A DNA stretch of 22,378 nt from Candidatus Effluviviaceae Genus I sp. (GTDB lineage Bacteria > Joyebacterota > Joyebacteria > Joyebacterales > Joyebacteraceae): NCBI GenBank assembly GCA_016867725.1, contig VGIX01000029.1, positions 1 through 22,378 on the forward strand. The letters run 5' to 3'. The notes under the pieces were generated by a model. The model saw only the letters and a program-made list of their open reading frames with translations, was not told where the DNA came from and searched no databases. Each line of letters opens with the position of its first letter. The first letter of the stretch is position 1. Made by a program: the position numbers and the translations under genes. Below, piece after piece: positions 1-7,705 of the stretch.

Positions 1-24
1 CTTCTACACCCCCAACTCCAACCA

Positions 25-81
25 CGCAAAACAAGAGGCGGGCGAAGCCCGAACCCCGCAGGGTCCGGCTCCACCCGCCTC
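25..81 (-). terminator. Rho-independent terminator after the C1A protease gene
   Basis: Just past the stop codon at 107-109, reading leftwards, 74-81 can pair with 35-42 (GAGGCGGG with CCCGCCTC). A tighter hairpin, CGGGC-TTC-GCCCG on the minus strand, lies at about 39-51. It is followed by the T-rich tract CTTGTTTTGCG at about 25-35. The hairpin plus T-run fits an intrinsic terminator for the minus-strand gene. Nothing coding was seen in 1-106. Confidence 0.6.
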
Positions 82-106
82 ATCAACAACTGCGAATCTG
101 GTGATA

Positions 107-2599
107 CTACTTCAGAAGCAGCATCTTCCTCGTCGCCGCGCTTCCGTCCGCCTCGAGCCGCACGAAGTAGACGCCGGATCCCACGGCCAGCCCGCGGGCG
201 TCGGTTCCATCCCACACGACTCTGTGCGGGCCGGCGGACAGGAACCCGTCTGCGAGCGTCGCCACGCGGCGGCCGCTCACATCGAATACCGCCAGGTCGA
301 CCTGGCCGGCGTCCGGCAGCGCGAACGAGATCGTCGTCGCGGGGTTGAAGGGATTGGGGCGTGCGGGGTGCAGCACGAGCCGCGTGAGCGCGCCCGCGTC
401 GTCGATCCCGGCGGGCACCTCGGCGACGGCCACGACCTGGATGTCGTCGATGTTCCAGCCGCAGTACCGCCAGCCGGCGTCTGTCGTCCCCATGGTCCAC
501 CGGAGATAGACCGAGGGCTGCCCGTCGGCGACCGCCGAGATGTCGAGGTCCATCAGGTGCCACGAGGTATCCTCGATCGACACGTTCGACGGGTTCTCCC
601 AGACCGTGGTCCAGTTCGTGCCGTCGGCGCTCACGCGGACGTACGCGTGGTCGTAGATCCCGCGCTCGACGCCGAGCCACCGCCAGAACCTGAGCCGCGC
701 GCCGCGCAGGCCCGTCATGTCGATGGGCGTGCTCGTCAGATGATACTCGGGCATGCTGTTGGGGTAGTCACCCGCGAGGTTGTAGCCGTACACGTTCGAG
801 CCGGTGTGGCCGCTCGTCGGATCGGGGCCGCCGTACTGCCCGCCGCCGCCCGTGGGAACGCCCCGCGCCCACTGGCCTTCGGTCGCCCAGCCCGGATCGG
901 TGTCGAGGTTCCACTCGTACTGCAGGGCCGCGCCCCCGACAACGAGCAGCACCTCCCGTGACGTATCGCCGATGTGGCTCGTGAGGTCCGTGAAGCGCAC
1001 GGTCGCGATGTGCCCGCCAGCCGGAAGCAGGGCGGCGTTCTCGTTGACCGCGACCGTCACGGTTGCGGGCACGCCCGGCACGAGGGTCCCGGAGGTCTGC
1101 CCTGACAGCGTGATCCACGGGATCCACGGGTCCACCGTGACCTCGTAGCTCACGGCGCCGCCCCCGTAGGCGATCTCGTAGTCGACGCCTGCCGGACCGA
1201 ACGGCCCGCCGACCGGCCCGTCGAACGTCGCGCCCGAGGTCGGCGTGACCGACAGCCCCGCGTCGACCGTGAGCGCCTTCATGCAGAAGTTGCCCGTCCC
1301 CGTCCAGGCGCCGTCGTCGTAGTAGTAGAAGTCGTTCCACACGGAGCCGCTCCTGTAGAAGCTCTCGCCCGGCCTCGCCGATGACTCGACGATCGTGCGG
1401 TAGCTGGCCCCAAGAAGCACGGGGACATCCGACGTCCTGTCGTACGGCATGCCGCCGTGCGAGAGGGACAGGTACACGAAGAAGTCGTCCCCCTGCCTGA
1501 GAAGGACAGGCGACGGAAGATCGACCGTCTCGAATCCCACGTGCGCGAGCACGCCGGTCGCGCTCGCGAGCTCGTCGAGGAGCTCGCCTCCCTCGAACCT
1601 CCCGTAGATCCTGACCGCGTACGTGACGTCCTCGTCGGCGACGAAGAAGCTCACGGCCTTGAGCAGCTCATCGCGCCCGGCGGTGAACGCGTTCATGGCC
1701 TCCGTCGTCCCCGGCATGGTGTCGCGCCACCCGTGGTAGTCGTGGTAGTACACGTGCTGGTACGAAAGGGGCTCGACGTCCTGGAACGAGACCGCGCCCA
1801 TCTGCGGCTCCTGGCACGCCCACTTGTCGTAGTAGGAGATCCAGAAGTACCCGGAGAACCCCCAGCTCGCCCCCCAGCTGTTCTTCACGAGCCACGCGCC
1901 GGGGCCCTGAGGCGCCTGCGTGACCTTCGCGTCGTTCCAGCCGATGATGGCCACGGCGTGATTCGGGAGAAGCTCGCTCGAGGGCGGCTGGTAGTGGATG
2001 TAGCCGCTGATGAACGATGAGTCGTAGCACATGCAGGTCCCGAGCACGCCGTAGGTCATGACGGCCTGCTTGATGGCGTTGATGTTCGAGAGGTCGGGAC
2101 CGGCGACGAGCCACTCGACCCGGCGGGGGTAGTAGTAGTGATAGCCGGGAGCGCTGCGGAGGGGCGGCGTCGAGTACGACTGCCCGTCGACGTCCCGCAC
2201 GGCGCCCTCGCACCGGCTGAGGTACGCCGTCGTCACCATGTAGTCGCCGCCCTCGTGCACGATGAGGCCGCCGCCCGTGGGCGGGACGGTGTCGTCGTTG
2301 TTGTGCTGGTTGAAGCCGTTCCACCAGTCGAGGTGGTACTCGGCCAGGTTGGGTTCGCCTGTCTCCCCCGCCGCGGCCCACGCCCCGGTCATGAGGAGGT
2401 TCCCCTCGATCGCCGCCATGGCTCCGTGGGTCCAGCAGGTTCCCCCCGACTGGCTCTTCACCGACGTGACGTAGTTCGTCCCGCCGACGTTCCGGAGGTC
2501 GAAGGACGCGGGCGGGTCGGCGAAGGCGTCGACGACCAGCCCAGAGACGCAGATGCCCGCCACGAGGGCGGGCAGGACTCTCAGCACGGCGCTCTTCAT
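107..2599 (-). CDS. Secreted papain-like (C1A) cysteine protease with lectin-like, MAM-like and T9SS/FlgD-type C-terminal domains
   Basis: 830-residue secreted endopeptidase. The ATG at 2599 was chosen because AGAGGAG sits 7 bases upstream and a signal peptide (residues 1-27, ending near AFA) follows at once; the frame stays open upstream without meaning. The papain fold occupies about 30-270: oxyanion Gln50 and Cys55 (QSGGTCWTHG), His214 (LPNHAVAIIGW) and Asn240 (VKNSWGASWG), so the catalytic set is complete. Residues about 275-440 resemble the lectin-like domain often fused to bacterial C1A proteases, about 445-550 a BACON/Ig-like domain, and about 555-725 a MAM-like jelly roll. The last ~95 residues are a FlgD/Ig-like domain (PNPFNP, DVSGRRVATL, VWDGTD, SGVYFVRL) ending KMLLLK, a T9SS-style sorting domain. 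It is monocistronic with its own promoter and terminator. It probably degrades protein outside the cell; the substrate is unknown. Confidence 0.93.
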   Translation of the reverse strand: MKSAVLRVLPALVAGICVSGLVVDAFADPPASFDLRNVGGTNYVTSVKSQSGGTCWTHGAMAAIEGNLLMTGAWAAAGETGEPNLAEYHLDWWNGFNQHNNDDTVPPTGGGLIVHEGGDYMVTTAYLSRCEGAVRDVDGQSYSTPPLRSAPGYHYYYPRRVEWLVAGPDLSNINAIKQAVMTYGVLGTCMCYDSSFISGYIHYQPPSSELLPNHAVAIIGWNDAKVTQAPQGPGAWLVKNSWGASWGFSGYFWISYYDKWACQEPQMGAVSFQDVEPLSYQHVYYHDYHGWRDTMPGTTEAMNAFTAGRDELLKAVSFFVADEDVTYAVRIYGRFEGGELLDELASATGVLAHVGFETVDLPSPVLLRQGDDFFVYLSLSHGGMPYDRTSDVPVLLGASYRTIVESSARPGESFYRSGSVWNDFYYYDDGAWTGTGNFCMKALTVDAGLSVTPTSGATFDGPVGGPFGPAGVDYEIAYGGGAVSYEVTVDPWIPWITLSGQTSGTLVPGVPATVTVAVNENAALLPAGGHIATVRFTDLTSHIGDTSREVLLVVGGAALQYEWNLDTDPGWATEGQWARGVPTGGGGQYGGPDPTSGHTGSNVYGYNLAGDYPNSMPEYHLTSTPIDMTGLRGARLRFWRWLGVERGIYDHAYVRVSADGTNWTTVWENPSNVSIEDTSWHLMDLDISAVADGQPSVYLRWTMGTTDAGWRYCGWNIDDIQVVAVAEVPAGIDDAGALTRLVLHPARPNPFNPATTISFALPDAGQVDLAVFDVSGRRVATLADGFLSAGPHRVVWDGTDARGLAVGSGVYFVRLEADGSAATRKMLLLK

Positions 2600-2635
2600 G
2601 TCGCGGCTCCTCTCTGACACCAGCCTAGGACTTTG

Positions 2636-2664
2636 AGCATAGCACAGAACTGACGACCGGGCAA
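2636..2664 (-). promoter_or_regulatory. Sigma-70-like promoter of the C1A protease gene
   Basis: On the minus strand, TTGCCC (2664-2659), a 17-base spacer and TATGCT (2641-2636). Transcription would begin near 2629, giving a leader of about 30 bases that contains the ribosome-binding site. It lies back to back with the plus-strand promoter at 2683-2711. Confidence 0.6.
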
Positions 2665-2682
2665 GGCTGACCGCCCAATCGC

Positions 2683-2711
2683 TTGACCCATTGAGGAGAG
2701 TGTGGTAAAGT
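2683..2711 (+). promoter_or_regulatory. Sigma-70-like promoter of the small repeat protein gene
   Basis: TTGACC (2683-2688), a 17-base spacer and TAAAGT (2706-2711). The predicted start near 2718 leaves a leader of about 90 bases before the ATG at 2807. Its -35 box is only 18 bases from the -35 box of the divergent minus-strand promoter, so one bound regulator could affect both genes. Confidence 0.6.
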
Positions 2712-2806
2712 GGCTGGTGTTGATACGTGCCCGAGTGGTCGGTCGCCGGGGTCGCACGGGACCGATCTGCTGTGTCCGATGCGGCGTGAAGGAGGCGTTG
2801 AGGCTC

Positions 2807-3607
2807 ATGACCCACCGGTATCTGATGGTCCTTGCAGCGCTTACCCTGGCTATGTGCGCAACGACCGCCCCGGCCGCCGAGGAACTGACCGTCGATGCGT
2901 ACAAGAACTGCATCGGCCTCATGCAGACAGGAGGGGCGTACGCGGCGGTGACGCCCGGGCTCACGTACACGGTCACCGTGGACGGGAACGCCCAGGCCAA
3001 CCCGAACTCCCTGTCCGTGTACGACGGCGTCTTCTGCTACTACTACGACCAGTCGAGGCCGAATCACCCGATGGTCAAGTATCTCCCCAAGACGGAGCAG
3101 TTCACATTCACGGCCACATCCGCAGGGTTCTACGCATTCCTCGCCGACAAGACCCTGAAGGACGTCGCCGACAACCTCGGGAGCATGACCGTCACGCTCA
3201 CCCCCGGGGGTCGCGAGCAACGACTCGAGCTGACAGTGGACGGCGTGTTCAACTGCCTCGGGCTCGAGGACTTCGGATCGGCAAAGATCATCCTGATTCC
3301 GGGGACGCGCTACACGGCTTCCGTGACGGGGGACGCCTCTACCAACGGCTCCGGTGACGGGTTCTTCGACGGCGTGTGCGTGTTCTACCGCGAGTACGGG
3401 ACGGGGCGCCATCCGATCATCGACGTCCTGGACGTTGGGGAGACCATCACCTTCCGCATCCACGAGACGGGGTGGCTCTACGCGTTCCTCGTGGACGACA
3501 GCTTCAACGCCGTCGGGAACAACGACGGTACCTTCGTCGTGCGGCTCGAGGAGGACACGCCCGTCGAGGACGGGACGTGGAGCAGCATCAAGTCGCTCTT
3601 CAGGTAG
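2807..3607 (+). CDS. Secreted tandem-repeat protein of unknown function with short C-terminal tag
   Basis: 266 residues. The ATG at 2807 was preferred over the upstream in-frame start at 2702 because GAAGGAGG lies about 11 bases before it and a clean signal peptide follows (residues 1-24, cleavage after PAA). The mature part is two copies of a beta-rich module of about 105 residues (26-131 and 141-247). Both begin ELTVDG/ELTVDA, have a Cys-x-G-L, then PG-x-x-Y-T, a YDGVF/FDGVC step, an F-x-F/I-x-F strand, and G-x-Y/L-YAFL-x-D. I do not recognise the module; it faintly resembles PPC-type beta sandwiches. The protein ends PVEDGTWSSIKSLFR, nearly the same tail as the unrelated protein at 19568-20698. 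It has no FlgD-like domain. It has its own promoter and a strong hairpin after the stop. The role is unknown; an extracellular or surface location is inferred from the signal peptide and tail. Confidence 0.85.
   Translation: MTHRYLMVLAALTLAMCATTAPAAEELTVDAYKNCIGLMQTGGAYAAVTPGLTYTVTVDGNAQANPNSLSVYDGVFCYYYDQSRPNHPMVKYLPKTEQFTFTATSAGFYAFLADKTLKDVADNLGSMTVTLTPGGREQRLELTVDGVFNCLGLEDFGSAKIILIPGTRYTASVTGDASTNGSGDGFFDGVCVFYREYGTGRHPIIDVLDVGETITFRIHETGWLYAFLVDDSFNAVGNNDGTFVVRLEEDTPVEDGTWSSIKSLFR
2882..3547 (+). repeat. Two in-gene copies of a ~105-residue module
   Basis: Copy 1 spans 2882-3199 and copy 2 spans 3227-3547, joined by a short linker. Shared landmarks in order: ELTVD; N-C-x-G-L; P-G-x-x-Y-T-x-x-V; DGV-F/C; HP-M/I; F-T-F/I-T-F; YAFL-x-D; and a closing V-T/V-x-L strand. 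The similarity is at protein level; the DNA copies have diverged, so the duplication is old. Confidence 0.8.
3560..3604 (+). other. Candidate C-terminal tag PVEDG[TS]Wxx-IKxL[FY]R, copy 1
   Basis: The last 15 residues (PVEDGTWSSIKSLFR) match the last 15 of the protein at 19568-20698 (PVEDGSWGTIKALYR) at 10 positions, and the other five are conservative or small swaps. The rest of the two proteins is unrelated. The tag follows an acidic linker and ends with Arg at the stop codon. A sorting or anchoring role is inferred only. Confidence 0.55.
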
Positions 3608-3644
3608 CAAGGCGGCCCTGGCCTGGGAGCGCGTTGAGTCTTGC

Positions 3645-3674
3645 AGCGGGGCCCGCCGGAAGGCGGGCCCCGCT
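3645..3674 (+). terminator. GC-rich hairpin after the small repeat protein gene
   Basis: A perfect 13-bp stem, AGCGGGGCCCGCC at 3645-3657 pairing with 3662-3674, around a GGAA loop, 38 bases after the stop codon. Only a weak T-containing tail (GTGTTA) follows, so it may be a terminator or an mRNA-stabilising structure. It separates the gene from the promoter of the C25 gene. Confidence 0.6.
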
Positions 3675-3701
3675 GTGTTACGGCCATCGCGAGGGAATGG
3701 G

Positions 3702-3731
3702 TGGACGCGCACCCCCGAAGTGTGCTAAAGT
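3702..3731 (+). promoter_or_regulatory. Probable promoter of the first C25-like gene
   Basis: TGGACG (3702-3707), an 18-base spacer and TAAAGT (3726-3731), with an extended -10 TG one base before the box (TGCTAAAGT). The -10 hexamer is identical to that of the neighbouring plus-strand gene. The leader would be about 108 bases. Confidence 0.45.
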
Positions 3732-3773
3732 GAGACCATATACAGGAATAGGCCGAACTGCGCGGTCCGGGAT

Positions 3774-3796
3774 GGCCGCCCCGCAAGCGGGCGGCC
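3774..3796 (+). other. Hairpin in the 5' leader of the first C25-like gene
   Basis: GGCCGCCC (3774-3781) pairs with GGGCGGCC (3789-3796) around a 7-base loop, about 50 bases before the start codon. There is no T-run after it, so it is probably a leader structure and not a terminator. Its role is unknown. Confidence 0.4.
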
Positions 3797-3845
3797 CGGG
3801 GTTCCGGGCGTGTCCTCGCAGACGAGAAGCACCGAGGAGGTCGCA

Positions 3846-6800
3846 ATGGTCCTGAGATCGTGCTTGCCGCGGCGCAGCCCGAGATGGCTGGCCCTCTCCC
3901 TTCTGGCGTTCGTCGCGGCGCTCCCGTCGCCGGCTACCTCCGAAGCAGCGGCTGCGCCGCAGGCCCCTGCCGCGCTCGAACTCCGCGTCCTCGAGTCCGG
4001 CACGGCGCGCAACGTCGTCGAGATCGTGGTCCCCGAGCCCCTCTTCGAGCGGGCCGACATGGGCGGCCGCGCCTACGACGTGGCACGCATCCCAGGCGCG
4101 GAGCAGTTCGGCGAGCTGGGGCAGCCCCTCACCGCGGTCGCGGGTGGCCTTGTGGCCGTGAAGCCCGAAGGCGAGGTCTCGTTCCGCATCCTCGACGCCA
4201 CCTACGAGACCCGGACGGGCATGTCGCTCGTCCCCGTGCAGCCTGCTGACCGCGCCGCGAGCGATCCGGTCGCCTTCGACGCCGCCGCATACGCCGCCAA
4301 CGAGCTCCTTCCCCGCGAGAGCGTGACCGTGGGCGAGCCGGCCATCATGAGGGACCTCCGCGTCGTGCCGCTGCGTGTCTACCCTCTTCAATACAACGCT
4401 GCCGCAGGCGAGGCACGCATCCTCAGAAGGGCCGTTGTCGAGATCACCTGCTCCGGGCGCGGCGGCGAGAACGTCCTCACCGATGTGCGCCCCCTGTCGA
4501 GGTCGTTCGAGCCCCTCTACGAGTCGCTCGTGCTGAACTACGGCGCCGTGCGCACCCGCGGGTACGAGAACGACGGCCGAGGCAAGTACGTCATCATCAC
4601 ACCGGACGTGTACTACCCCAGCATTCTGGGGCTCGCCGAGTGGAAGCACCGCTCGGGCATGGAGGTCGAGATCGCGAAGCTGTCGGTCATCGGCTCGACG
4701 GCCGCCAGCATCAAGGCCTACCTCCAGAACGCCTACGACAGCTGGCAGGTCCGCCCGGACTACGTGCTCCTCGTCGGCGACCACGAGCAGCTTCCGGTGG
4801 GAACGGGCAGCATCGAGGATTTCTACGCCAAGCTGGCGGGCTCGGACTACCTCGTTGACGTGTACGTGGGCCGGCTCTCGTGCGACACCGTGACGCAGTG
4901 CGACCTCCTCGTGGCGAAGACCCTCAACTACCAGCGCACGCCGTACATGACCGACACGACCTGGTTCAAGAAGGGGTGCCTGATCGTCAACGAGGACTGG
5001 GACGCGTCCGATGCCATCTACTTCGCCGACACCTGGTTTGCGTACAACCTCCTCCAGGCCGAGGGCTTCGCGCAGATCGACACGCTGTTCGAGAGGAACG
5101 GGTCGAACAAGAGCCACGTGTACGCCGCTGTGACCAACGGCCGCGTCGTGCTCAACTACCGCGGCCAGGGCGTCTCGAACTGGTACACGCCGTTCGACTG
5201 CGACCCCAACCAGACGAACCCGGGGTACAAGCTCCCGGTCGTCGTCTCCGCCACCTGCGCAAGCGCGAACTTCTGGGACTACGACACTCGCCCATGTGAG
5301 ACCTGGATGCGCGCGGGGACGGTCGCGGCGCCCAAGGGCGCCGTCGGGTTCCTTGCGACTTCGCGCGTTGCGACCGGGGTTGCGCACCTCAGAAGCGTCG
5401 TGGACCAGGGCATCTTCGACGCATGGTTCAACCTCAAGATCCGGACGGTCAGCGCTGTGCTCGCGTACGGGAAGTATCGCCTCTACGTCACGTATGGCAA
5501 TCAGACCGAGTACCAGGAGTGGAACTGCCAGGCCGACCCGGCGCTCGACATGTGGACCGACACGCCGAAGGCGCTGTCGGTCTCGCATCCGACGACCGTG
5601 CCCCTCGGCGCCAGCAATGTCGTCGTGCAGGTGCAGTCCTCGGGGAACCCGGTGCACGGCGCGACCGTCTGCGCCTACTCCCCCGCGGGCGTCTACACCG
5701 TCGGCCAGACGAACGACCAGGGCTTCGTCACGCTCGCCATCAACGCGCCCCAGGCCGGGACGCTGTACATCACCGCCGCGGGGCACAACCTCCACCCCTA
5801 CGAGGGATCCGCTGCCATCATGGCCAACGGCCCCTACCTTGCGCTCGTGAGCACGGTCGTTGACGACAGCGGAACGGGCGACGGCGACGGCGTGCTGGAG
5901 CCAGGCGAGACGGCGTGGATTGTCGTCACGCTGCGGAACGACGGGACGGTGGGCCTGAGCGGCGCCACCGGCGCGCTCAGCGCCGACGACCAGTACGTCG
6001 TGGTGACGGACGGCGAGGGTGCGTTCGGGACGATCGCGGCAGGCGGTGGAACGGCCAGCACCGTGGGCAACTCGTTCAGGGTGAGCGCAAGCCCCGGGGC
6101 GCTCCAGGGCCATGAGGTCTCGTTCACGCTGACAGCGTCAGGCGACGAGGCCCGGTACGCGCAGGAGATCCCCTTCACGCTGACGCTGCCCGGTCAGGTC
6201 GAGGGAGGCCCCACGGGCCCCGACGCCTACGGCTACTACGCGTACGACACAGGTGACGGGTGGACCGGCCAGGCGCCGGTGTACAGCTGGGTGGAGCTGG
6301 TCGGCACGGGCACGAAGATCACCGCCATCACCGACAGCGATGACGCCATCACGACGTACAGCCTCCCCTTCACGTTCAAGTACTACGGGACGAACTACAC
6401 GCAGATCTCCACCTGCTCGAACGGGTTCGTCTCCATGGGCGTCGAGGACTACCGCCGCGGGTACAACAACCAGATCCCTGACGCCTACGGTCCGCACGCG
6501 ATGATCGCCCCGCTCTGGGACGACCTCAACCCAGGGACGACGTTCGGCGGGGCGGGAGACATCTACCACTGGCACGACTCCGCAAACCGCAGGTACATCA
6601 TCCAGTGGGACGGCATCCCGCACTACGGGGCCGGCAACCCCGAGACCTTCCAGCTCATCTTGCTCGACCCGGCGCACCACCCGACCGCGACCGGGGACGG
6701 CATCATCATCTTCCAGTACAAGGTCGCGGCGATGCCCGGCACGGCGACCGTGGGCATCGAGAACCCGACGCAGACCGTCGGGATCCAGTACGCGTACGAC

Positions 6801-7550
6801 GGGTACTACGACCCGAACTCCGCGCCGATCGTGAGCGGTCAGGCGATCAAGTTCACGACGGAGCCGCCACTGCAGACACCCGTGTGGCTCGCTGTGACCG
6901 CGCAGGCGGTCGGCGACGCGCCGCCCGGCGGCGACGGGGACGGCCACGCGGAGCCGCTCGAGACGGTGAACCTGGTCCTCACGGTGAGAAACGGAGGCAC
7001 GGGCACGGCTTCCGGGGTCACGGGCGTCCTCACGACGTCCGACCCGGGCGTGAGCATCGTGAACGGCACCTCGTCCTTCGGGAACATCGCGAGCAATGCC
7101 ACCGGCACGAACGCCGGCTCGCCGTTCGTGATCGCGGTCGGCGCGACCCCCGCCGGCGAACTCGTGGAGTTCGACCTCCACCTGTCGACCGGCGGCCGGT
7201 ACGACACGTACGACATCGTGACCATCACGCTCGATCTGTCGCAGACCGGCGTCCACGACGGCCCCGTGCCGCTCGTGTTCGCGCTCAAGCAGAACGCGCC
7301 GAACCCGTTCGGCCGCGGCACGGCCATCGCGTTCGACCTGCCGGCGCCGGCGAGGACGAGTCTCACGGTCTACACGGTCGGTGGCCGTGAGGTCGCGACG
7401 CTCGTCAACGAGGAGCTGCCGGCGGGCCGCTACACGGCGCTGTGGGACGGGCGCGACGCGTCCGGTCGCGATGTCGCCGCGGGCGTCTACCTGTACAGGG
7501 TCGAGGCGGGAACGGACGTCGGGATCCGGAAGATGCTCCTGATCAGGTAG
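3846..7550 (+). CDS. Large secreted gingipain-like (peptidase C25) protein with T9SS/FlgD-type C-terminus
   Basis: 1234 residues. The ATG at 3846 has AGGAGG 5 bases upstream and a signal peptide to about residue 35. Residues about 45-235 match the C25 propeptide layout, and about 245-575 the C25 catalytic fold (DYVLLVGDHEQLP, then the Rossmann-like core). The Cys of the catalytic dyad is present at 471 (VVVSATCASANF), but the expected G-H-G reads NYRGQGVSNW: Gln441 replaces the catalytic His. The usual NLLGDP segment reads NCQADP. Two Ig/CARDB-like repeats follow (about 665-775 and 1020-1115; DGDGVLEPGET and DGDGHAEPLET), flanking a ~215-residue GPDAYGY-type beta domain also found in the gene at 9291-13082. 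The C-terminal FlgD-like domain (NAPNPFGRG, GREVATL, LWDGRD, AGVYLYRV) ends KMLLIR. It is probably exported to the cell surface; it may be a binding pseudo-protease and not an active enzyme. Confidence 0.9.
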   Translation: MVLRSCLPRRSPRWLALSLLAFVAALPSPATSEAAAAPQAPAALELRVLESGTARNVVEIVVPEPLFERADMGGRAYDVARIPGAEQFGELGQPLTAVAGGLVAVKPEGEVSFRILDATYETRTGMSLVPVQPADRAASDPVAFDAAAYAANELLPRESVTVGEPAIMRDLRVVPLRVYPLQYNAAAGEARILRRAVVEITCSGRGGENVLTDVRPLSRSFEPLYESLVLNYGAVRTRGYENDGRGKYVIITPDVYYPSILGLAEWKHRSGMEVEIAKLSVIGSTAASIKAYLQNAYDSWQVRPDYVLLVGDHEQLPVGTGSIEDFYAKLAGSDYLVDVYVGRLSCDTVTQCDLLVAKTLNYQRTPYMTDTTWFKKGCLIVNEDWDASDAIYFADTWFAYNLLQAEGFAQIDTLFERNGSNKSHVYAAVTNGRVVLNYRGQGVSNWYTPFDCDPNQTNPGYKLPVVVSATCASANFWDYDTRPCETWMRAGTVAAPKGAVGFLATSRVATGVAHLRSVVDQGIFDAWFNLKIRTVSAVLAYGKYRLYVTYGNQTEYQEWNCQADPALDMWTDTPKALSVSHPTTVPLGASNVVVQVQSSGNPVHGATVCAYSPAGVYTVGQTNDQGFVTLAINAPQAGTLYITAAGHNLHPYEGSAAIMANGPYLALVSTVVDDSGTGDGDGVLEPGETAWIVVTLRNDGTVGLSGATGALSADDQYVVVTDGEGAFGTIAAGGGTASTVGNSFRVSASPGALQGHEVSFTLTASGDEARYAQEIPFTLTLPGQVEGGPTGPDAYGYYAYDTGDGWTGQAPVYSWVELVGTGTKITAITDSDDAITTYSLPFTFKYYGTNYTQISTCSNGFVSMGVEDYRRGYNNQIPDAYGPHAMIAPLWDDLNPGTTFGGAGDIYHWHDSANRRYIIQWDGIPHYGAGNPETFQLILLDPAHHPTATGDGIIIFQYKVAAMPGTATVGIENPTQTVGIQYAYDGYYDPNSAPIVSGQAIKFTTEPPLQTPVWLAVTAQAVGDAPPGGDGDGHAEPLETVNLVLTVRNGGTGTASGVTGVLTTSDPGVSIVNGTSSFGNIASNATGTNAGSPFVIAVGATPAGELVEFDLHLSTGGRYDTYDIVTITLDLSQTGVHDGPVPLVFALKQNAPNPFGRGTAIAFDLPAPARTSLTVYTVGGREVATLVNEELPAGRYTALWDGRDASGRDVAAGVYLYRVEAGTDVGIRKMLLIR

Positions 7551-7567
7551 GGCTCGGGGGCCTCAGT

Positions 7568-7591
7568 GCACGGGCGGCCGCCCGTCCGTGC
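7568..7591. repeat. GC palindrome in the convergent intergenic region
   Basis: ACGGGCGGCCGCCCGT is a perfect 16-base palindrome starting at 7570, flanked by GC on the left and CCGTGC on the right that allow alternative pairing. It lies 19 bases after the C25 stop codon. It may help end transcription from the left; no other function is evident. Confidence 0.4.
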
Positions 7592-7621
7592 GGCGGGCGC
7601 CACGACAGACCCACAACGCAT

Positions 7622-7652
7622 CGCCGGCCCGGGCTGCGCGCTCGGGCCGGCG
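7622..7652. terminator. Bidirectional hairpin between convergent genes
   Basis: CGCCGGCCCG (7622-7631) pairs perfectly with CGGGCCGGCG (7643-7652) around an 11-base loop, midway between the convergent stops at 7550 and 7706. There is no clear T-run on either strand, so the strength is uncertain. The 7551-7705 gap holds nothing else I can support. Confidence 0.5.
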
Positions 7653-7705
7653 ACTGCGTGGTGCCTCGCGTGGCTTGCTGCTCAGGGAGAGCGATGCGGG
7701 GGACG

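Noticed and set aside
2600-3712. Upstream in-frame extension of the C1A protease (open reading to 3712)
   Set aside because: It is antisense to the small secreted protein gene, has no signal sequence, and the ATG at 2599 has both a ribosome-binding site and a signal peptide.
3739-3744. TATACA as a -10 box for the first C25-like gene
   Set aside because: No acceptable -35 hexamer lies 16-18 bases upstream; the TGGACG/TAAAGT pair fits better.
3678-6113. 811-residue open frame antisense to the first C25-like gene
   Set aside because: Arg/Val/Ala-rich composition of a high-GC shadow frame, no domain motifs; the plus strand clearly encodes C25, Ig-like and FlgD-like domains.
7551-7705. Possible small gene or attachment site in the convergent gap
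   Set aside because: Only GC hairpins and a palindrome are present; no ribosome-binding site with a plausible short frame, and no direct repeats.
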